Source: Maribacter polysaccharolyticus
GTDB taxonomy: Bacteria; Bacteroidota; Bacteroidia; Flavobacteriales; Flavobacteriaceae
Reading direction: 5' to 3'
DNA: 64,000 nt
NCBI RefSeq assembly: GCF_028882255.1
Contig: NZ_JARBUY010000005.1
Span: forward strand, 186,001 to 250,000
Below the pieces are notes generated by a model. It did no database searches. It was not told the DNA's origin and was given only the letters and a program-made list of their open reading frames with translations. Shown here piece by piece: positions 54,030 through 64,000 of the stretch (positions within the stretch are counted from its first letter, which is position 1; every line of letters starts with the position of its first letter). A program made the translations under genes and the position numbers.

Positions 54030-55964
54030 TTAGTAGTGTAAAACCTTGAGGTTGCTTTTGGCATTTTTCTCCAACTTTGAGTGCTTATCAAATTCACACA
54101 ATTTGGAGTTATTGGAGATATATTCTGGAACAATTTCCTTCATAATTTTTACGGTATCCCCATTAAAGAACATATTGTTGACACAAAGTTCATCAATCTT
54201 TGTTCGGACAAAATTATAGTCCAATTCCCTCACTTTACCGATCATTATTTTTTTATGATAGGTAGGCATTGTATTTTCACCATTCGCCAATAACTCTTCA
54301 TACAATTTTTCCCCTGGTCTTAAACCAGTAATTTTAATATCTATATCTTCGGGATAACGTAAACCCGATAATTTGATCATATTTTTGGCCAAATCGAATA
54401 TTTTGACCGATTCACCCATATCGAAAATAAATATCTCTCCCCCTTGCCCCATTGCTCCGGCTTCCAACACCAATTGTGACGCCTCTGGAATAGTCATAAA
54501 ATACCGGGTAATTTCTTTATGCGTTACCGTCAAAGGACCTCCTTTTTCAATTTGATTCTTAAACAATGGGATTACAGAACCGTTAGACCCAAGAACATTT
54601 CCGAAACGAGTGGTAATGAATTTGGTTTTATCTTCCTGTTGCATACAACTGATATACATTTCGGCGATTCTTTTGGTGGCCCCCATTACATTGGTAGGGT
54701 TTACCGCTTTATCTGTAGAAACAAAAACGAATTTATCAACTTTATGCACTATAGAAAGGTCAACGATGACTTTTGTACCCGCAACGTTTATCTTAATGGC
54801 CTCATAGGAATTATATTCCATTAAAGGAACATGTTTATACGCCGCTGCATGAAAAACCAGATTTGGCTTATATTCCTGGAACAGCTTGTTCATTCTATTT
54901 TTATCCCTAATATCGGCAACGATAGGAATAAAATTCAAATGCCCATTCTGCTTTAATTCCTGCTGTATATCATAAAGTGGGGATTCTGCTTGGTCTACAA
55001 TAATCAACGACTTGTAGGTGTACTTACAGAGCTGGCGCACTATTTCACTGCCAATAGAACCTGCCCCGCCGGTAACTAGTATAACCTTGTTTTCAACTTC
55101 ATCCCTTATTTTCGAGTTGACGATATCTATAGGTGGCCTATTCAATAAATCCTCAATTTGAATCGTCTTTATCTGGGCGGCACTCAACTGCCCATTGATC
55201 CAATCTTCCACTGGGGGCACAATTTTGACTACAACGGGGAAATCAACCAACCCTTCGACCAATTCCTTTAGTCTAGAAGGGTCTATTTTTTGTATACAAA
55301 AAATAACCTCGGCAACATTCTTTTTTAGGATAAAGTCCTCTGTTAATTCTTCTGGTGCGTAAACTGTTACCCCGTTAATATGTTTTCCAATTTTTTTGGG
55401 GTCTTTATCTACATAACCCACAATCTTTATGTTACTTTTAGAGTGATTCGTAATCGCTTCATATGTTAAAATACCCGACTCCCCAGCCCCATATATCAAT
55501 ACTTTTTTACTTAACTTGAATTCATTAAACATACTGGCATGAAGCGATTTGTAAACATAGCGGGATGCCGTAAGCGCAACAAAGCTGATCAAACTGTGAA
55601 TAATGATTATAGATAATGGAATTGTAAAACCATCAACAAACCCAAACTGTCTATTGATAATGACCAAAAAGATAGCCGCAATACTGGAAAGACAAATGGC
55701 ATTGAAAATATTATAAACATCACGAACCCCTGTATGACGTACCACCCCCTTATAAGACCCAATAATCAAAAATGATATCATGGCAATACCTATAACTACC
55801 GGTAATTGCACAATAAGACTATGGACCTCAAAATTAAACGTCAAATTAAAACGAATAAAATAGGACAGTAAAAACGATATACCTACAACCACTAAATCTA
55901 TAGCCAGCACCAACCACTTTGATGAATATCGTTTAGCATTATTGGTCAAATAATTCTGTATCAT
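54030..55964 (-). CDS. CapD/WbpM-like membrane nucleotide-sugar 4,6-dehydratase
   Basis: 644 residues. Four membrane segments (about 16-125) are followed by a CoA-binding-like Rossmann part (KKVLIYGAGESGILTYEAI) and the catalytic SDR domain: NAD motif VTGGAGSIGSEIVRQ, FHAAAYKHVPLME, STDKAVNPTNVMGATKRIAEMY. The enzyme converts UDP-GlcNAc to a 4-keto-6-deoxy sugar, the first step to QuiNAc, FucNAc or bacillosamine. It is the first gene of the minus-strand export operon. Confidence 0.92.
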   Translation of the reverse strand: MIQNYLTNNAKRYSSKWLVLAIDLVVVGISFLLSYFIRFNLTFNFEVHSLIVQLPVVIGIAMISFLIIGSYKGVVRHTGVRDVYNIFNAICLSSIAAIFLVIINRQFGFVDGFTIPLSIIIIHSLISFVALTASRYVYKSLHASMFNEFKLSKKVLIYGAGESGILTYEAITNHSKSNIKIVGYVDKDPKKIGKHINGVTVYAPEELTEDFILKKNVAEVIFCIQKIDPSRLKELVEGLVDFPVVVKIVPPVEDWINGQLSAAQIKTIQIEDLLNRPPIDIVNSKIRDEVENKVILVTGGAGSIGSEIVRQLCKYTYKSLIIVDQAESPLYDIQQELKQNGHLNFIPIVADIRDKNRMNKLFQEYKPNLVFHAAAYKHVPLMEYNSYEAIKINVAGTKVIVDLSIVHKVDKFVFVSTDKAVNPTNVMGATKRIAEMYISCMQQEDKTKFITTRFGNVLGSNGSVIPLFKNQIEKGGPLTVTHKEITRYFMTIPEASQLVLEAGAMGQGGEIFIFDMGESVKIFDLAKNMIKLSGLRYPEDIDIKITGLRPGEKLYEELLANGENTMPTYHKKIMIGKVRELDYNFVRTKIDELCVNNMFFNGDTVKIMKEIVPEYISNNSKLCEFDKHSKLEKNAKSNLKVLHY

Positions 55965-56824
55965 AATATTGGTTTGTTGATTTCATTATTGCAATAAATC
56001 CATTCCAAAATTCCAAAGGCAATCGTAAGCTCTAATAATCATCTTTAAATTTCGATGTTCCTTGAAATCAGTTTTGTACATTTATCTTCCATTAAAATAT
56101 GTTGTATTAAAAAATATCCTATTCTGGATTTATATCTAATTTCATGAAGGATACCTCCTACCAAAACACTGGTCAAAAAAGCCCTTTTAATATTTCACAG
56201 GCAAATAATTAAGATGAAATCCATTTAATAAGGAGCAAAATATACATAAAACCTATTTTTCAAAATGATTCAGGTCATACATCAATCTGGAAAAATAACA
56301 CTTAAACAAACACAAAATCCTCTAGGATATTAAGATAAAGTTAACTGATAAATCATTGTATTTGGAATATAATTCCGATTAATCGGTGAACGTGTAGATA
56401 AACTCGGTTTAATGCTTTTAATCAATTATATCCTGATTACACCAACGTAATTCCGAATATAAAACAAAAGCAACCTTCAACTCCCGATGGTTACCTAATT
56501 CCATTATAAAAACCATAATAGTTTAAAAATTCACAAAAAAGGTTAAGGGAATATATAGCCAAAGACTTAGTACCAATATCGATATTCCTCAATATCCTAA
56601 AAATGTACTTATATAAAACAAGTTTAAAACATTTAACTTCCAACAACACCAACTCAATGTATCTTCAACATTAAACACTTCTCCAAAAGAATGGGTTAAA
56701 CCTTCAATCTGACATCATATAATTGACCTTCATTTGTCCGTTCACCTTAATATATTTTACTTTTTAACGACATTCTATATTATATTCCTTAGATATTTTT
56801 AATATTTGTAACTCATAAAAATAA
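55965..56824. promoter_or_regulatory. Divergent AT-rich region between export operon and nucleotide-sugar block
   Basis: 860 bp without an ORF that I can support. It separates the minus-strand dehydratase/wza/wzc operon from the plus-strand ugd operon and so should hold both promoters. A perfect 12-bp palindrome CCGATTAATCGG lies at 56375-56386. No TAnnTTTG box with a good -33 partner was seen. Confidence 0.4.
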
Positions 56825-58228
56825 ATGTCAATGCAGAAAATCACAAAAATATGTTGTATAGGTGCTGGGTATGTTGGTGGTCCGACCATGTCAGTAATAG
56901 CCAAACAAAGTCCTGGAATTGAAGTTACTGTTGTAGACATCAATCAAAATAGAATTGACCAATGGAACGATGAGAATTTGGACAATTTACCGATTTACGA
57001 GCCAGGACTAAAGGAAATAGTAGCCGAAACTCGAGGTAAAAACCTATTCTTTTCGACTGAAGTGGACAAGGCTATTGATGAGGCGCAGATGATTTTCATT
57101 TCAGTGAACACGCCCACCAAGACCTATGGAAAAGGAAAGGGTCAGGCCGCAGATTTAAAATACATTGAATTATGTGCCCGCAATATTGCCCGTGTAGCCA
57201 AGGACGATAAAATCGTTGTTGAAAAATCAACCTTACCGGTACGAACTGCAAGCGCCATCAGAAGTATTTTACAAAACACAGGAAACGGGGTTAATTTCGA
57301 AATCCTTTCTAACCCGGAATTTTTAGCAGAAGGAACGGCTATAAATGATTTATTGAATGCTGACCGCGTACTTATTGGTGGCGATGATACGCCCTCAGGC
57401 CAAGAAGCTAAGGATGCACTCAGCGCTATTTACTTGCAATGGTTACCAAAAGACAATGTCTTACAGACCAATGTCTGGTCTTCTGAATTATCAAAATTGG
57501 TCGCTAATGCTTTTCTTGCACAAAGGGTATCCTCAATCAACTCCATATCCGCACTTTGCGAAAAAACAGATGCCAATATTGCTGAAGTTTCCAGAGCCAT
57601 TGGTTTTGACAGCAGAATTGGGTCAAAATTTTTAAATTCCTCCGTTGGTTTTGGGGGTTCTTGCTTTCAAAAGGACATATTGAATTTGGTCTATATTGCA
57701 CGTAGTTTTGGTTTACCTGAAGTTGCTGATTATTGGGAGCAGGTAATACTAATGAATGATTATCAAAAGAAAAGATTCGCAGATAACATAGTAACTACCT
57801 TGTATAATACGGTATCCGGTAAAAAAATAGTTTTTTACGGCTGGGCCTTTAAAAAGGACACTAATGACACTAGGGAATCTGCCGCAATATATGTTGCCGA
57901 TGCCTTATTGGACGAACAAGCCGAAATCGTAGTCTATGACCCTAAAGTCCCTGAAGAGAGAATATATGCCGATCTCGATTATTTAAACACTAGGAATCCA
58001 GAAGAAAACAGAAGGTTGTTAAAAGTTGTCAGCGACCCCATGGAAGCCGTTGAAGACGCCCATGCCATTGCCATACTAACCGAATGGGATGAATTCAAAA
58101 CCTATGATTGGAAAAGTATTTACACCAAAATGTTGAAACCGGCCTTTGTTTTTGACGGGAGACGCTTATTGGATAAAGAAGAAATGGAAGAATTTGGATT
58201 TGATTTTTACAAAATAGGAGAATCTTGA
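56825..58228 (+). CDS. ugd: UDP-glucose 6-dehydrogenase
   Basis: 467 residues, close to the animal-type UGDH in length and sequence: NAD motif [26 protein letters not shown]-like [31 protein letters not shown], the catalytic Cys in [10 protein letters not shown] and the C-terminal [11 protein letters not shown]. It oxidises UDP-glucose to UDP-glucuronate. The start may be Met1 or Met3. Its stop overlaps the TTG start of the next gene. Confidence 0.95.
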   Translation: MSMQKITKICCIGAGYVGGPTMSVIAKQSPGIEVTVVDINQNRIDQWNDENLDNLPIYEPGLKEIVAETRGKNLFFSTEVDKAIDEAQMIFISVNTPTKTYGKGKGQAADLKYIELCARNIARVAKDDKIVVEKSTLPVRTASAIRSILQNTGNGVNFEILSNPEFLAEGTAINDLLNADRVLIGGDDTPSGQEAKDALSAIYLQWLPKDNVLQTNVWSSELSKLVANAFLAQRVSSINSISALCEKTDANIAEVSRAIGFDSRIGSKFLNSSVGFGGSCFQKDILNLVYIARSFGLPEVADYWEQVILMNDYQKKRFADNIVTTLYNTVSGKKIVFYGWAFKKDTNDTRESAAIYVADALLDEQAEIVVYDPKVPEERIYADLDYLNTRNPEENRRLLKVVSDPMEAVEDAHAIAILTEWDEFKTYDWKSIYTKMLKPAFVFDGRRLLDKEEMEEFGFDFYKIGES

Positions 58229-59253
58229 AAATTCTGATAACAGGCGCAGCAGGTTTTATAGGGTATCATTTATGCGAACTTCTGTTGAAATACAACTATG
58301 AGGTCGTCGGCTTGGACAATATCAATGACTACTATAGTGAAAACCTTAAATACAGCAGACTTCATGCCCTAGGTATTGAGAAAAAGGATGCCGAAAAGTT
58401 CAATGTGATATGTAAAGGTTCACTTTATGGAGAAAACTTCTCCTTTATTCGTATGAACTTGGAGGATCGTGAAGCCCTACCCGCCTTATTCGGGAATGAA
58501 CAATTCGATGTAGTCTGTAATTTGGCCGCCCAGGCGGGAGTACGATACAGCATTGAGAATCCCAATGTGTATGTAGACAGTAATATTGTGGGGTTTCTTA
58601 ATTTACTAGAATGTTGCAGACATCACACCATTGAACACCTTATTTACGCTAGTAGTTCAAGTGTATATGGATTGAATGATAAAATACCGTTTTCTGTTAC
58701 CGACAGAACGGATACTCCGATAAGCCTTTATGCAGCTACCAAAAAAAGTAACGAATTAATGGCCCACACCTACAGTCATCTGTATGGTATCCCTACAACG
58801 GGATTACGTTTTTTTACCGTATATGGGCCATGGGGCAGACCCGATATGGCCATTTTCCTCTTTACCGAAGCCATCATTAACAACAAACCCATAAAGGTGT
58901 TCAATGAAGGAAATATGGAAAGGGATTTCACTTATGTTGGGGACATCGCGCAAGGGGTTAAGGCCGTTTTAGAAGAAAACCTTGAGCTGCGAAAGAAAAA
59001 TGATGAATTGTACAAGGTATACAACATCGGCAATAACCAGTCTGTTAAACTATTGGATTTCATTAATGAAATTGAATCGAACCTTGGAAAAAAAGCATTA
59101 AAGGAAATGATGCCCATGCAACCAGGTGACGTCGAAAAAACATGGGCCAATGTCGATAACCTTATCAAAGACTATGATTATTATCCCGATACGACTATTA
59201 AAGAGGGTGTAAAAGCATTTTTAAAATGGTATAGATCATATTATAAAGTTTAG
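58225..59253 (+). CDS. NAD-dependent epimerase, probable UDP-glucuronate 4-epimerase
   Basis: 342 residues beginning at TTG (58225), whose last two bases are shared with the ugd stop TGA; no other start fits the Rossmann motif [18 protein letters not shown]. Family signs are [52 protein letters not shown] and [15 protein letters not shown], the pattern of UDP-GlcA 4-epimerases. With ugd it supplies UDP-GlcA and UDP-GalA. A terminator follows. Confidence 0.9.
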   Translation: MKILITGAAGFIGYHLCELLLKYNYEVVGLDNINDYYSENLKYSRLHALGIEKKDAEKFNVICKGSLYGENFSFIRMNLEDREALPALFGNEQFDVVCNLAAQAGVRYSIENPNVYVDSNIVGFLNLLECCRHHTIEHLIYASSSSVYGLNDKIPFSVTDRTDTPISLYAATKKSNELMAHTYSHLYGIPTTGLRFFTVYGPWGRPDMAIFLFTEAIINNKPIKVFNEGNMERDFTYVGDIAQGVKAVLEENLELRKKNDELYKVYNIGNNQSVKLLDFINEIESNLGKKALKEMMPMQPGDVEKTWANVDNLIKDYDYYPDTTIKEGVKAFLKWYRSYYKV

Positions 59254-59267
59254 TATTATTTATATTA

Positions 59268-59307
59268 AAAAATAAACCCTTGAGAAATTCCAAGGGTTTA
59301 TTTTTTT
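59268..59307 (+). terminator. Rho-independent terminator after the uronate epimerase
   Basis: AATAAACCCTTG (59271-59282) pairs with CAAGGGTTTATT (59291-59302) and is followed by a T-run. It lies 18 bases after the stop. Confidence 0.9.
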
Positions 59308-59374
59308 AAACGTTAACAACTGAAATTCGGATGATTCCTACTATATTTGTCATTTGCCTTTTATTAGAACACTT

Positions 59375-60373
59375 ATGAATATTGAACCTTTACGATTAAA
59401 TTCAAAATTGAATGTTTTAGTCACCGGAGGTTCCGGCTTTATTGGCTCCAACCTATGTAAGGCCCTACTTAAAAACGGGAACAAGGTTCGTTGTTTGGAC
59501 AATTTGTCCACGGGAAAAATCGAAAATCTAAAGTCACCTTTGGAAAACCCTAATTTTGAATTCCTTAAAGGCGATATAAGAAATTTGGCCACTTGCAAAA
59601 AAGCCTGTGAAGGAATCGATTACGTGTTGCATGAGGCTGCATTGGGTTCTGTTCCAAGATCTATAAATGATCCTATAACGACCAATGAAGTTAATGTATC
59701 CGGTTTTCTGAACATGTTGGTCGCGGCAAGGGATACCAAAGTAAAACGGTTCATTTATGCCGCAAGCTCTTCGACTTATGGAGATTCTACAGCACTCCCA
59801 AAAATGGAAGAGATTATTGGAAAGCCATTATCCCCATACGCCATCACAAAATATGTAAACGAACTTTATGCGGACATCTTCAATAAAACCTACGATTTAG
59901 AAACCATTGGTCTGCGTTATTTCAATGTTTTTGGACAACACCAAGACCCCGATGGGGCCTACGCAGCAGTTATCCCAAAGTTCGTAAAGCTATTTATGGC
60001 TTATGAATCTCCAATTATTAACGGAGATGGATCCTATTCAAGGGATTTTACCTATATTGACAATGTGGTACAAGCTAATATAAGGGCGATTAACACAAAA
60101 AACAAGAATGCTGTCAACACTATTTACAATGTGGCCTTTGGGGAACGGACTACCCTTGAAGAACTTACATTCCTCTTAAGAGACTTTTTAGGCAATTTTG
60201 ACCCTAAAATCAAGGATATCGAAGTTCTATACGGACCGAAAAGGACCGGTGACATCCCCCATTCATTGGCATCTATTGAAAAGGCGAAGAATCTGTTAGA
60301 TTACGATCCCCAGTACGATATTAAATTAGGTTTAAAAGCGGCCGTGGATTGGTATTGGAAAAATTTAAAGTAG
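59375..60373 (+). CDS. wbpP: UDP-GlcNAc 4-epimerase, WbpP/TviC-like
   Basis: I start at the ATG at 59375 (MNIEPLRLNSKLNVLVTGGS); a TTG start at 59354 is possible. The 332-residue SDR protein has VTGGSGFIGSNLCKALL, CLDNLSTGK, VLHEAALGSVPRSI, ASSSTYGDS, YAITKYVNELYA and NVFGQHQDPDGAYAAVIPKF, which is the typical WbpP signature region. It interconverts UDP-GlcNAc and UDP-GalNAc (or the uronic forms). It precedes the TviB/WbpO-like dehydrogenase by 41 bases. Confidence 0.88.
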   Translation: MNIEPLRLNSKLNVLVTGGSGFIGSNLCKALLKNGNKVRCLDNLSTGKIENLKSPLENPNFEFLKGDIRNLATCKKACEGIDYVLHEAALGSVPRSINDPITTNEVNVSGFLNMLVAARDTKVKRFIYAASSSTYGDSTALPKMEEIIGKPLSPYAITKYVNELYADIFNKTYDLETIGLRYFNVFGQHQDPDGAYAAVIPKFVKLFMAYESPIINGDGSYSRDFTYIDNVVQANIRAINTKNKNAVNTIYNVAFGERTTLEELTFLLRDFLGNFDPKIKDIEVLYGPKRTGDIPHSLASIEKAKNLLDYDPQYDIKLGLKAAVDWYWKNLK

Positions 60374-60414
60374 TAAGTTTGTCAATACTTAATTTGTTGT
60401 AGAATAACTCTGGA

Positions 60415-61695
60415 ATGGACTCACCCAAAATTGCCGTTATTGGTTTAGGCTATGTAGGTTTACCCTTGGCGCGCTTATTTGCCACCAAATATGCCGTTGT
60501 CGGTTTCGATATTAATGCCCAGAGAATAGCTGAACTTCGTTCAGGAACCGATTGTACCTTAGAAGTAGATGAAACTAATCTAAAAAAAGTACTGAGACAA
60601 AACCCTTTTATGGACAACGGTTTATTCTGTAGCAATAACTTTGAGGACATTAAGGACTGTAATTATTATATTGTAACGGTGCCCACCCCGGTTGACACTG
60701 CTAATAAGCCTGTGCTCAAATATCTGTATAAGGCTAGTGAGACAGTAGCCAAGGTTTTAAAAAAAAAGGATATTGTGGTGTATGAATCCACGGTCTATCC
60801 TGGGGTCACGGAGGAAGAATGTGTTCCAATACTGGAAAAAATAAGTAGGTTACGATTTAATACCGATTTTTATGTGGGCTATTCCCCGGAACGAATCAAC
60901 CCTGGGGATAAGAAGCATACTGTTGAAAAGATATTAAAGGTTACTTCAGGTTCAACCCCGGAAATAGGAAAGAAAGTAGACGAACTCTATGCATCGGTCA
61001 TCACAGCAGGAACGCATTTGGCGCCTTCAATCAAGGTTGCTGAAGCGGCCAAGGTAATTGAAAACTCCCAACGAGATATTAATATTGCCTTTGTTAACGA
61101 ACTGGCCAAAATATTCAATTTAATGGGAGTCGACACCCATGATGTTTTGGAAGCTGCAGGCACAAAATGGAATTTCCTTCCCTTTAAACCTGGATTGGTC
61201 GGGGGACACTGTATTGGAGTCGACCCTTATTATTTGGCCCAAAAAGCCCAGGAATATGGCTACCATCCTGAAATCATCCTTGCCGGCCGACGAATGAACG
61301 ATGGTATGGGCAAATATGTGGCTTCCGAAGTGGTTAAGCTCATGGTACAAAACGACATTAAGGTTAAGGGTGCCAAAATATTGGTTTTAGGTGTTACTTT
61401 TAAAGAAAATTGTCCAGATGTCCGAAACACCAAGGCTGTTGACGTGATAAGCAATCTGAAAAGTTATGGTGCCGAGGTAACCGTGTTTGACCCCTGGGCT
61501 TCCCCAATAGAAGTTATGGCTGAGTATAATTTAGTCACAACAAAGGAAATGCCCAACGAAAAATATGAGGCCGTTGTCCTGACCGTGGCACACAAGGAGT
61601 TCTCCAAAATTAACTGTAGGGAATTACTCAAAACAAATGGTATATTATATGATGTTAAAGGGTTCTTGAATGAGACCGTTGATGGGAGACTTTGA
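60415..61695 (+). CDS. tviB: UDP-N-acetyl-hexosamine 6-dehydrogenase, TviB/WbpO-like
   Basis: 426 residues. NAD motif VIGLGYVGLPLARLFATKYA, VPTPVDTANKPVL, YESTVYPGVTEEECVPIL, GYSPERINPGDKKHT and catalytic Cys in VGGHCIGVDPYYL. The VDTANKP and NPGDK segments mark the TviB/WbpO branch that oxidises UDP-GalNAc (or UDP-GlcNAc) to the uronate. With the WbpP-like epimerase it gives UDP-GalNAcA. Confidence 0.9.
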   Translation: MDSPKIAVIGLGYVGLPLARLFATKYAVVGFDINAQRIAELRSGTDCTLEVDETNLKKVLRQNPFMDNGLFCSNNFEDIKDCNYYIVTVPTPVDTANKPVLKYLYKASETVAKVLKKKDIVVYESTVYPGVTEEECVPILEKISRLRFNTDFYVGYSPERINPGDKKHTVEKILKVTSGSTPEIGKKVDELYASVITAGTHLAPSIKVAEAAKVIENSQRDINIAFVNELAKIFNLMGVDTHDVLEAAGTKWNFLPFKPGLVGGHCIGVDPYYLAQKAQEYGYHPEIILAGRRMNDGMGKYVASEVVKLMVQNDIKVKGAKILVLGVTFKENCPDVRNTKAVDVISNLKSYGAEVTVFDPWASPIEVMAEYNLVTTKEMPNEKYEAVVLTVAHKEFSKINCRELLKTNGILYDVKGFLNETVDGRL

Positions 61696-62031
61696 ATTTC
61701 ACGGCCAATTACAATTATTTTAATGTGTGGGAAAAATTATACTTATATAAATGATTTTTGGTCTTTTCAACTTTAATCCCATCTTAAAACATAGTACTGA
61801 ATAGTAATTAATCATAGAGTATAAAATTGTTTTTAATGCCATTTTTAAGTTGAATTCATAATATAATTTATTACAGTATATTTCTGTTTGTCTTTGTTTT
61901 TTGGTATCACGGCTATTTAATTAGAGATAAATTACGACTATAAACTATATTGAACTCAATTTCAAGTTATTCCAATGGATTAATTTGAATTTTGATTAAT
62001 TAAGAACCTTCAACAGTTACCCACTTTACGA
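61696..62031. other. AT-rich spacer before wecB
   Basis: 336 bp without an ORF; it probably carries a promoter for wecB-wecC. No terminator hairpin or consensus box is convincing. Confidence 0.35.
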
Positions 62032-63153
62032 ATGAAAAAGAAAAACCTAATAATATTCGGAACAAGACCTGAAGCCATTAAAATGGCCCCTTTGGTTAAG
62101 GCTTTATTAAGAAATGATGTTTTTGAAACCAAAGTCTGTGTTACCGCACAACATCGTGAAATGCTCGATCAGGTACTGGATTTCTTCGAAATCACTCCGG
62201 ATTACGATTTAGATTTAATGAAACCAGGTCAGAACCTCTACGGTCTAACTGCGGCCATAATTACTGGATTACAGCCCGTTCTCGAAGAATTCAATCCCGA
62301 TTATGTTTATGTTCATGGGGATACCACCACCACCATGGGATCCAGTATTGCAGGGTTCTATTCTGGCGCCAAGGTATGTCATGTGGAAGCAGGTCTACGG
62401 ACTTTTAACAAGAATTCCCCTTTTCCAGAGGAAATCAATAGAACCATAACGGGGCATATTGCGGATTATCATTTTGCCCCAACACAAACTTCGTTCGACA
62501 ATTTACGGAATGAGGGCATTTCCAAAGAAAATATCTTAATCACAGGCAATACGGTTATTGATGCACTTTTCGAAAGCGTCAGCAAAGTTGACAACCTCGA
62601 GGATCTTGAAATACTAAATCTAAAGAGCGAGCTGGATTTTACTAAAAGGATCATTTTGGTCACGGGACATCGAAGGGAAAACCACGGGCAAGGATTTATC
62701 AATATTTGTAATGCCTTAAAAGAAATCGGGGAAAGGGTAGATAATGTACAGATCATCTATCCAGTGCATTTAAATCCAAAAGTACAGAAACCTGTTTATG
62801 ATATTTTAGGTAAGCAAGAAAATATAAAATTAATCGCCCCACTTGCCTATCCGGCTTTTGTGTGGCTCATGAACAAATGCGAACTCGTTATAACGGATAG
62901 TGGTGGCGTACAGGAAGAAGCGCCAAGTTTGGGCAAACCCGTTCTCGTCATGCGTGACACTACCGAAAGGCCCGAAGCTGTTGATGCGGGTACAGTAATC
63001 CTGGTCGGTACGGATACAAAGAAAATCGTGAGTGAGACAATGGATCTTATGGGCAATACAGAGCGTTATAAAACTATGAGCAAACTTCATAACCCTTATG
63101 GAGATGGAAAGGCAAGTAAAAGAATTGTGGAATTTATAAAAAACTTAAATTAA
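62032..63153 (+). CDS. wecB: UDP-N-acetylglucosamine 2-epimerase (non-hydrolysing)
   Basis: 373 residues, full length. Signature segments are [78 protein letters not shown] and [21 protein letters not shown]. It makes UDP-ManNAc. The stop codon shares one base with the start of wecC (TAATG), so the pair is translationally coupled. Confidence 0.97.
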   Translation: MKKKNLIIFGTRPEAIKMAPLVKALLRNDVFETKVCVTAQHREMLDQVLDFFEITPDYDLDLMKPGQNLYGLTAAIITGLQPVLEEFNPDYVYVHGDTTTTMGSSIAGFYSGAKVCHVEAGLRTFNKNSPFPEEINRTITGHIADYHFAPTQTSFDNLRNEGISKENILITGNTVIDALFESVSKVDNLEDLEILNLKSELDFTKRIILVTGHRRENHGQGFINICNALKEIGERVDNVQIIYPVHLNPKVQKPVYDILGKQENIKLIAPLAYPAFVWLMNKCELVITDSGGVQEEAPSLGKPVLVMRDTTERPEAVDAGTVILVGTDTKKIVSETMDLMGNTERYKTMSKLHNPYGDGKASKRIVEFIKNLN

Positions 63154-64000
63154 TGAACAATCCAGAAGCAGTAATAATAGGACTTGGCTATATTGGCCTG
63201 CCTACAGCAGCTTTAATAGCTGAAGGGGGAACCTATGTACATGGTGTTGACATCAACCAAAATGTGGTAGATACCATCAACAGGGGTGAAATTCATATCG
63301 TGGAGCCTTCATTGGATACATCTGTGTCGAACGCGGTAAGCAAGGGGTTTTTAAAGGCTGCCACAACACCAGTGGAGACCAAAACCTACCTAATTGTTGT
63401 ACCGACCCCTTTTAAAGACAAACATGAACCTGATATATCTTTTGTTCAATCCGCAACTACTGCAATTCTACCATTACTGAAAGAAGGTGATTTGTACATC
63501 ATTGAATCTACTTCACCGATTGGAACTACGGAAAAGATGATGACCTATATCTATGAAGAACGCCCAGAATTAAATGGAAAATTGCATATTGCATATTGTC
63601 CAGAACGGGTGTTACCAGGAAATGTCATGTATGAACTGGTGCATAATGACCGTGTCATAGGCGGCGTTAATGAGGCTTCAACAGAAAAAGCTGTAGCTTT
63701 TTACTCCAAATACGTTAAAGGTGAATTGCATAAAACCAATGCCCGGACCGCTGAAATGTGTAAATTGGTCGAAAACTCATCAAGAGACGTTCAAATAGCC
63801 TTTGCCAACGAATTGTCATTAATTTGTGATAGGGCCGATATTAATGTTTGGGAACTAATTAATTTAGCCAATCGGCACCCTAGGGTAAATATCTTACAAC
63901 CAGGATGTGGTGTTGGAGGGCACTGCATAGCAGTTGATCCTTACTTCATTGTGGCTGATTACCCTATGGAATCGAAAATTATTGGGACTGCACGAGAAGT
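63153..64000 (+). CDS. wecC: UDP-N-acetyl-D-mannosamine dehydrogenase (C-terminus cut by window edge)
   Basis: The frame is open from the ATG at 63153 to the right edge (282 codons of about 400). It shows IIGLGYIGLPTAALIAEGG, VVPTPFKDKHEPD, IESTSPIGTTEKM, YCPERVLPGNVMYELVHNDRVIGG and the catalytic Cys in GVGGHCIAVDPYF. The VLPGN form distinguishes WecC from the TviB/WbpO branch. It oxidises UDP-ManNAc to UDP-ManNAcA. The rest lies beyond the window. Confidence 0.95.
   Translation, partial: MNNPEAVIIGLGYIGLPTAALIAEGGTYVHGVDINQNVVDTINRGEIHIVEPSLDTSVSNAVSKGFLKAATTPVETKTYLIVVPTPFKDKHEPDISFVQSATTAILPLLKEGDLYIIESTSPIGTTEKMMTYIYEERPELNGKLHIAYCPERVLPGNVMYELVHNDRVIGGVNEASTEKAVAFYSKYVKGELHKTNARTAEMCKLVENSSRDVQIAFANELSLICDRADINVWELINLANRHPRVNILQPGCGVGGHCIAVDPYFIVADYPMESKIIGTARE

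Noticed and set aside
1-64000. CRISPR arrays, tRNA or rRNA genes, prophage or defence systems.
   Set aside because: No regularly spaced repeats, RNA-gene signatures or phage or defence protein motifs were found by reading; a tRNA scan could still change this.

Overview
The window reads as chromosomal DNA of a Bacteroidota bacterium, most likely a marine member of the Flavobacteriaceae. The grounds are a SusC-type TonB receptor with a FecI/FecR pair, CpsB-, Wza- and Wzc-type capsule genes in flavobacterial style, promoter candidates of the TAnnTTTG class, and low-to-moderate GC that falls further by eye in the sugar-polymer genes. The taxon is an inference; no rRNA or tRNA gene was recognised.

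Layout. (1) 1-7.3 kb: the left edge cuts a SusC receptor carrying an STN signalling domain, preceded by its FecR anti-sigma factor, with an ECF sigma gene diverging from them; then an OmpR-type response regulator/histidine kinase pair with overlapping genes. (2) 7.5-20.8 kb: a stress and ion-transport block: a universal stress protein (Usp), an APC-type permease with a long cytosolic regulatory tail, an eight-gene minus-strand operon (Usp-TPR, V/A-ATPase A, B, E, DUF2764-like, D, I, K), another Usp diverging from it, and a lone receiver-domain protein. (3) 21.4-31.5 kb: KdgK-type sugar kinase, a two-gene isoquinoline-oxidoreductase-like molybdoenzyme, MsrA, SelO, an unrecognised protein, and pyruvate phosphate dikinase behind two perfect palindromes.

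(4) 31.6-64 kb: a large capsule or exopolysaccharide locus of the Wzx/Wzy type. It has a CpsB-like tyrosine phosphatase; an rmlB-rmlA-wzx-aminotransferase-(wbqC pseudogene) operon; two asparagine-synthetase-like proteins; a GT56-like and a GT4-like glycosyltransferase; a Wzy candidate; a minus-strand export operon (CapD/WbpM-like dehydratase, Wza, Wzc); and a plus-strand nucleotide-sugar block (UDP-glucose dehydrogenase, uronate epimerase, WbpP-like epimerase, TviB/WbpO-like dehydrogenase, wecB, and wecC cut by the right edge). The enzymes predict dTDP-Qui4N-type, UDP-GlcA/GalA, UDP-GalNAcA and UDP-ManNAcA precursors, so an acidic, amino-sugar-rich polymer.

The middle of the capsule locus (38.5-49.3 kb) shows decay and insertion: a frameshifted wbqC, a broken IS3-family transposase, an IS256-family transposase fragment with its terminal repeat, and a second similar repeat. 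Between the two repeats lies a lipoprotein with a pectate-lyase-3-like beta-helix. No complete new defence or mobile system was found. The observations I rate highest are the reordered V-ATPase operon led by a Usp-TPR gene with apparent Na+ ligands in its rotor subunit, the two Cys-less asparagine-synthetase-like proteins in the capsule locus, and the palindromes before ppdK.
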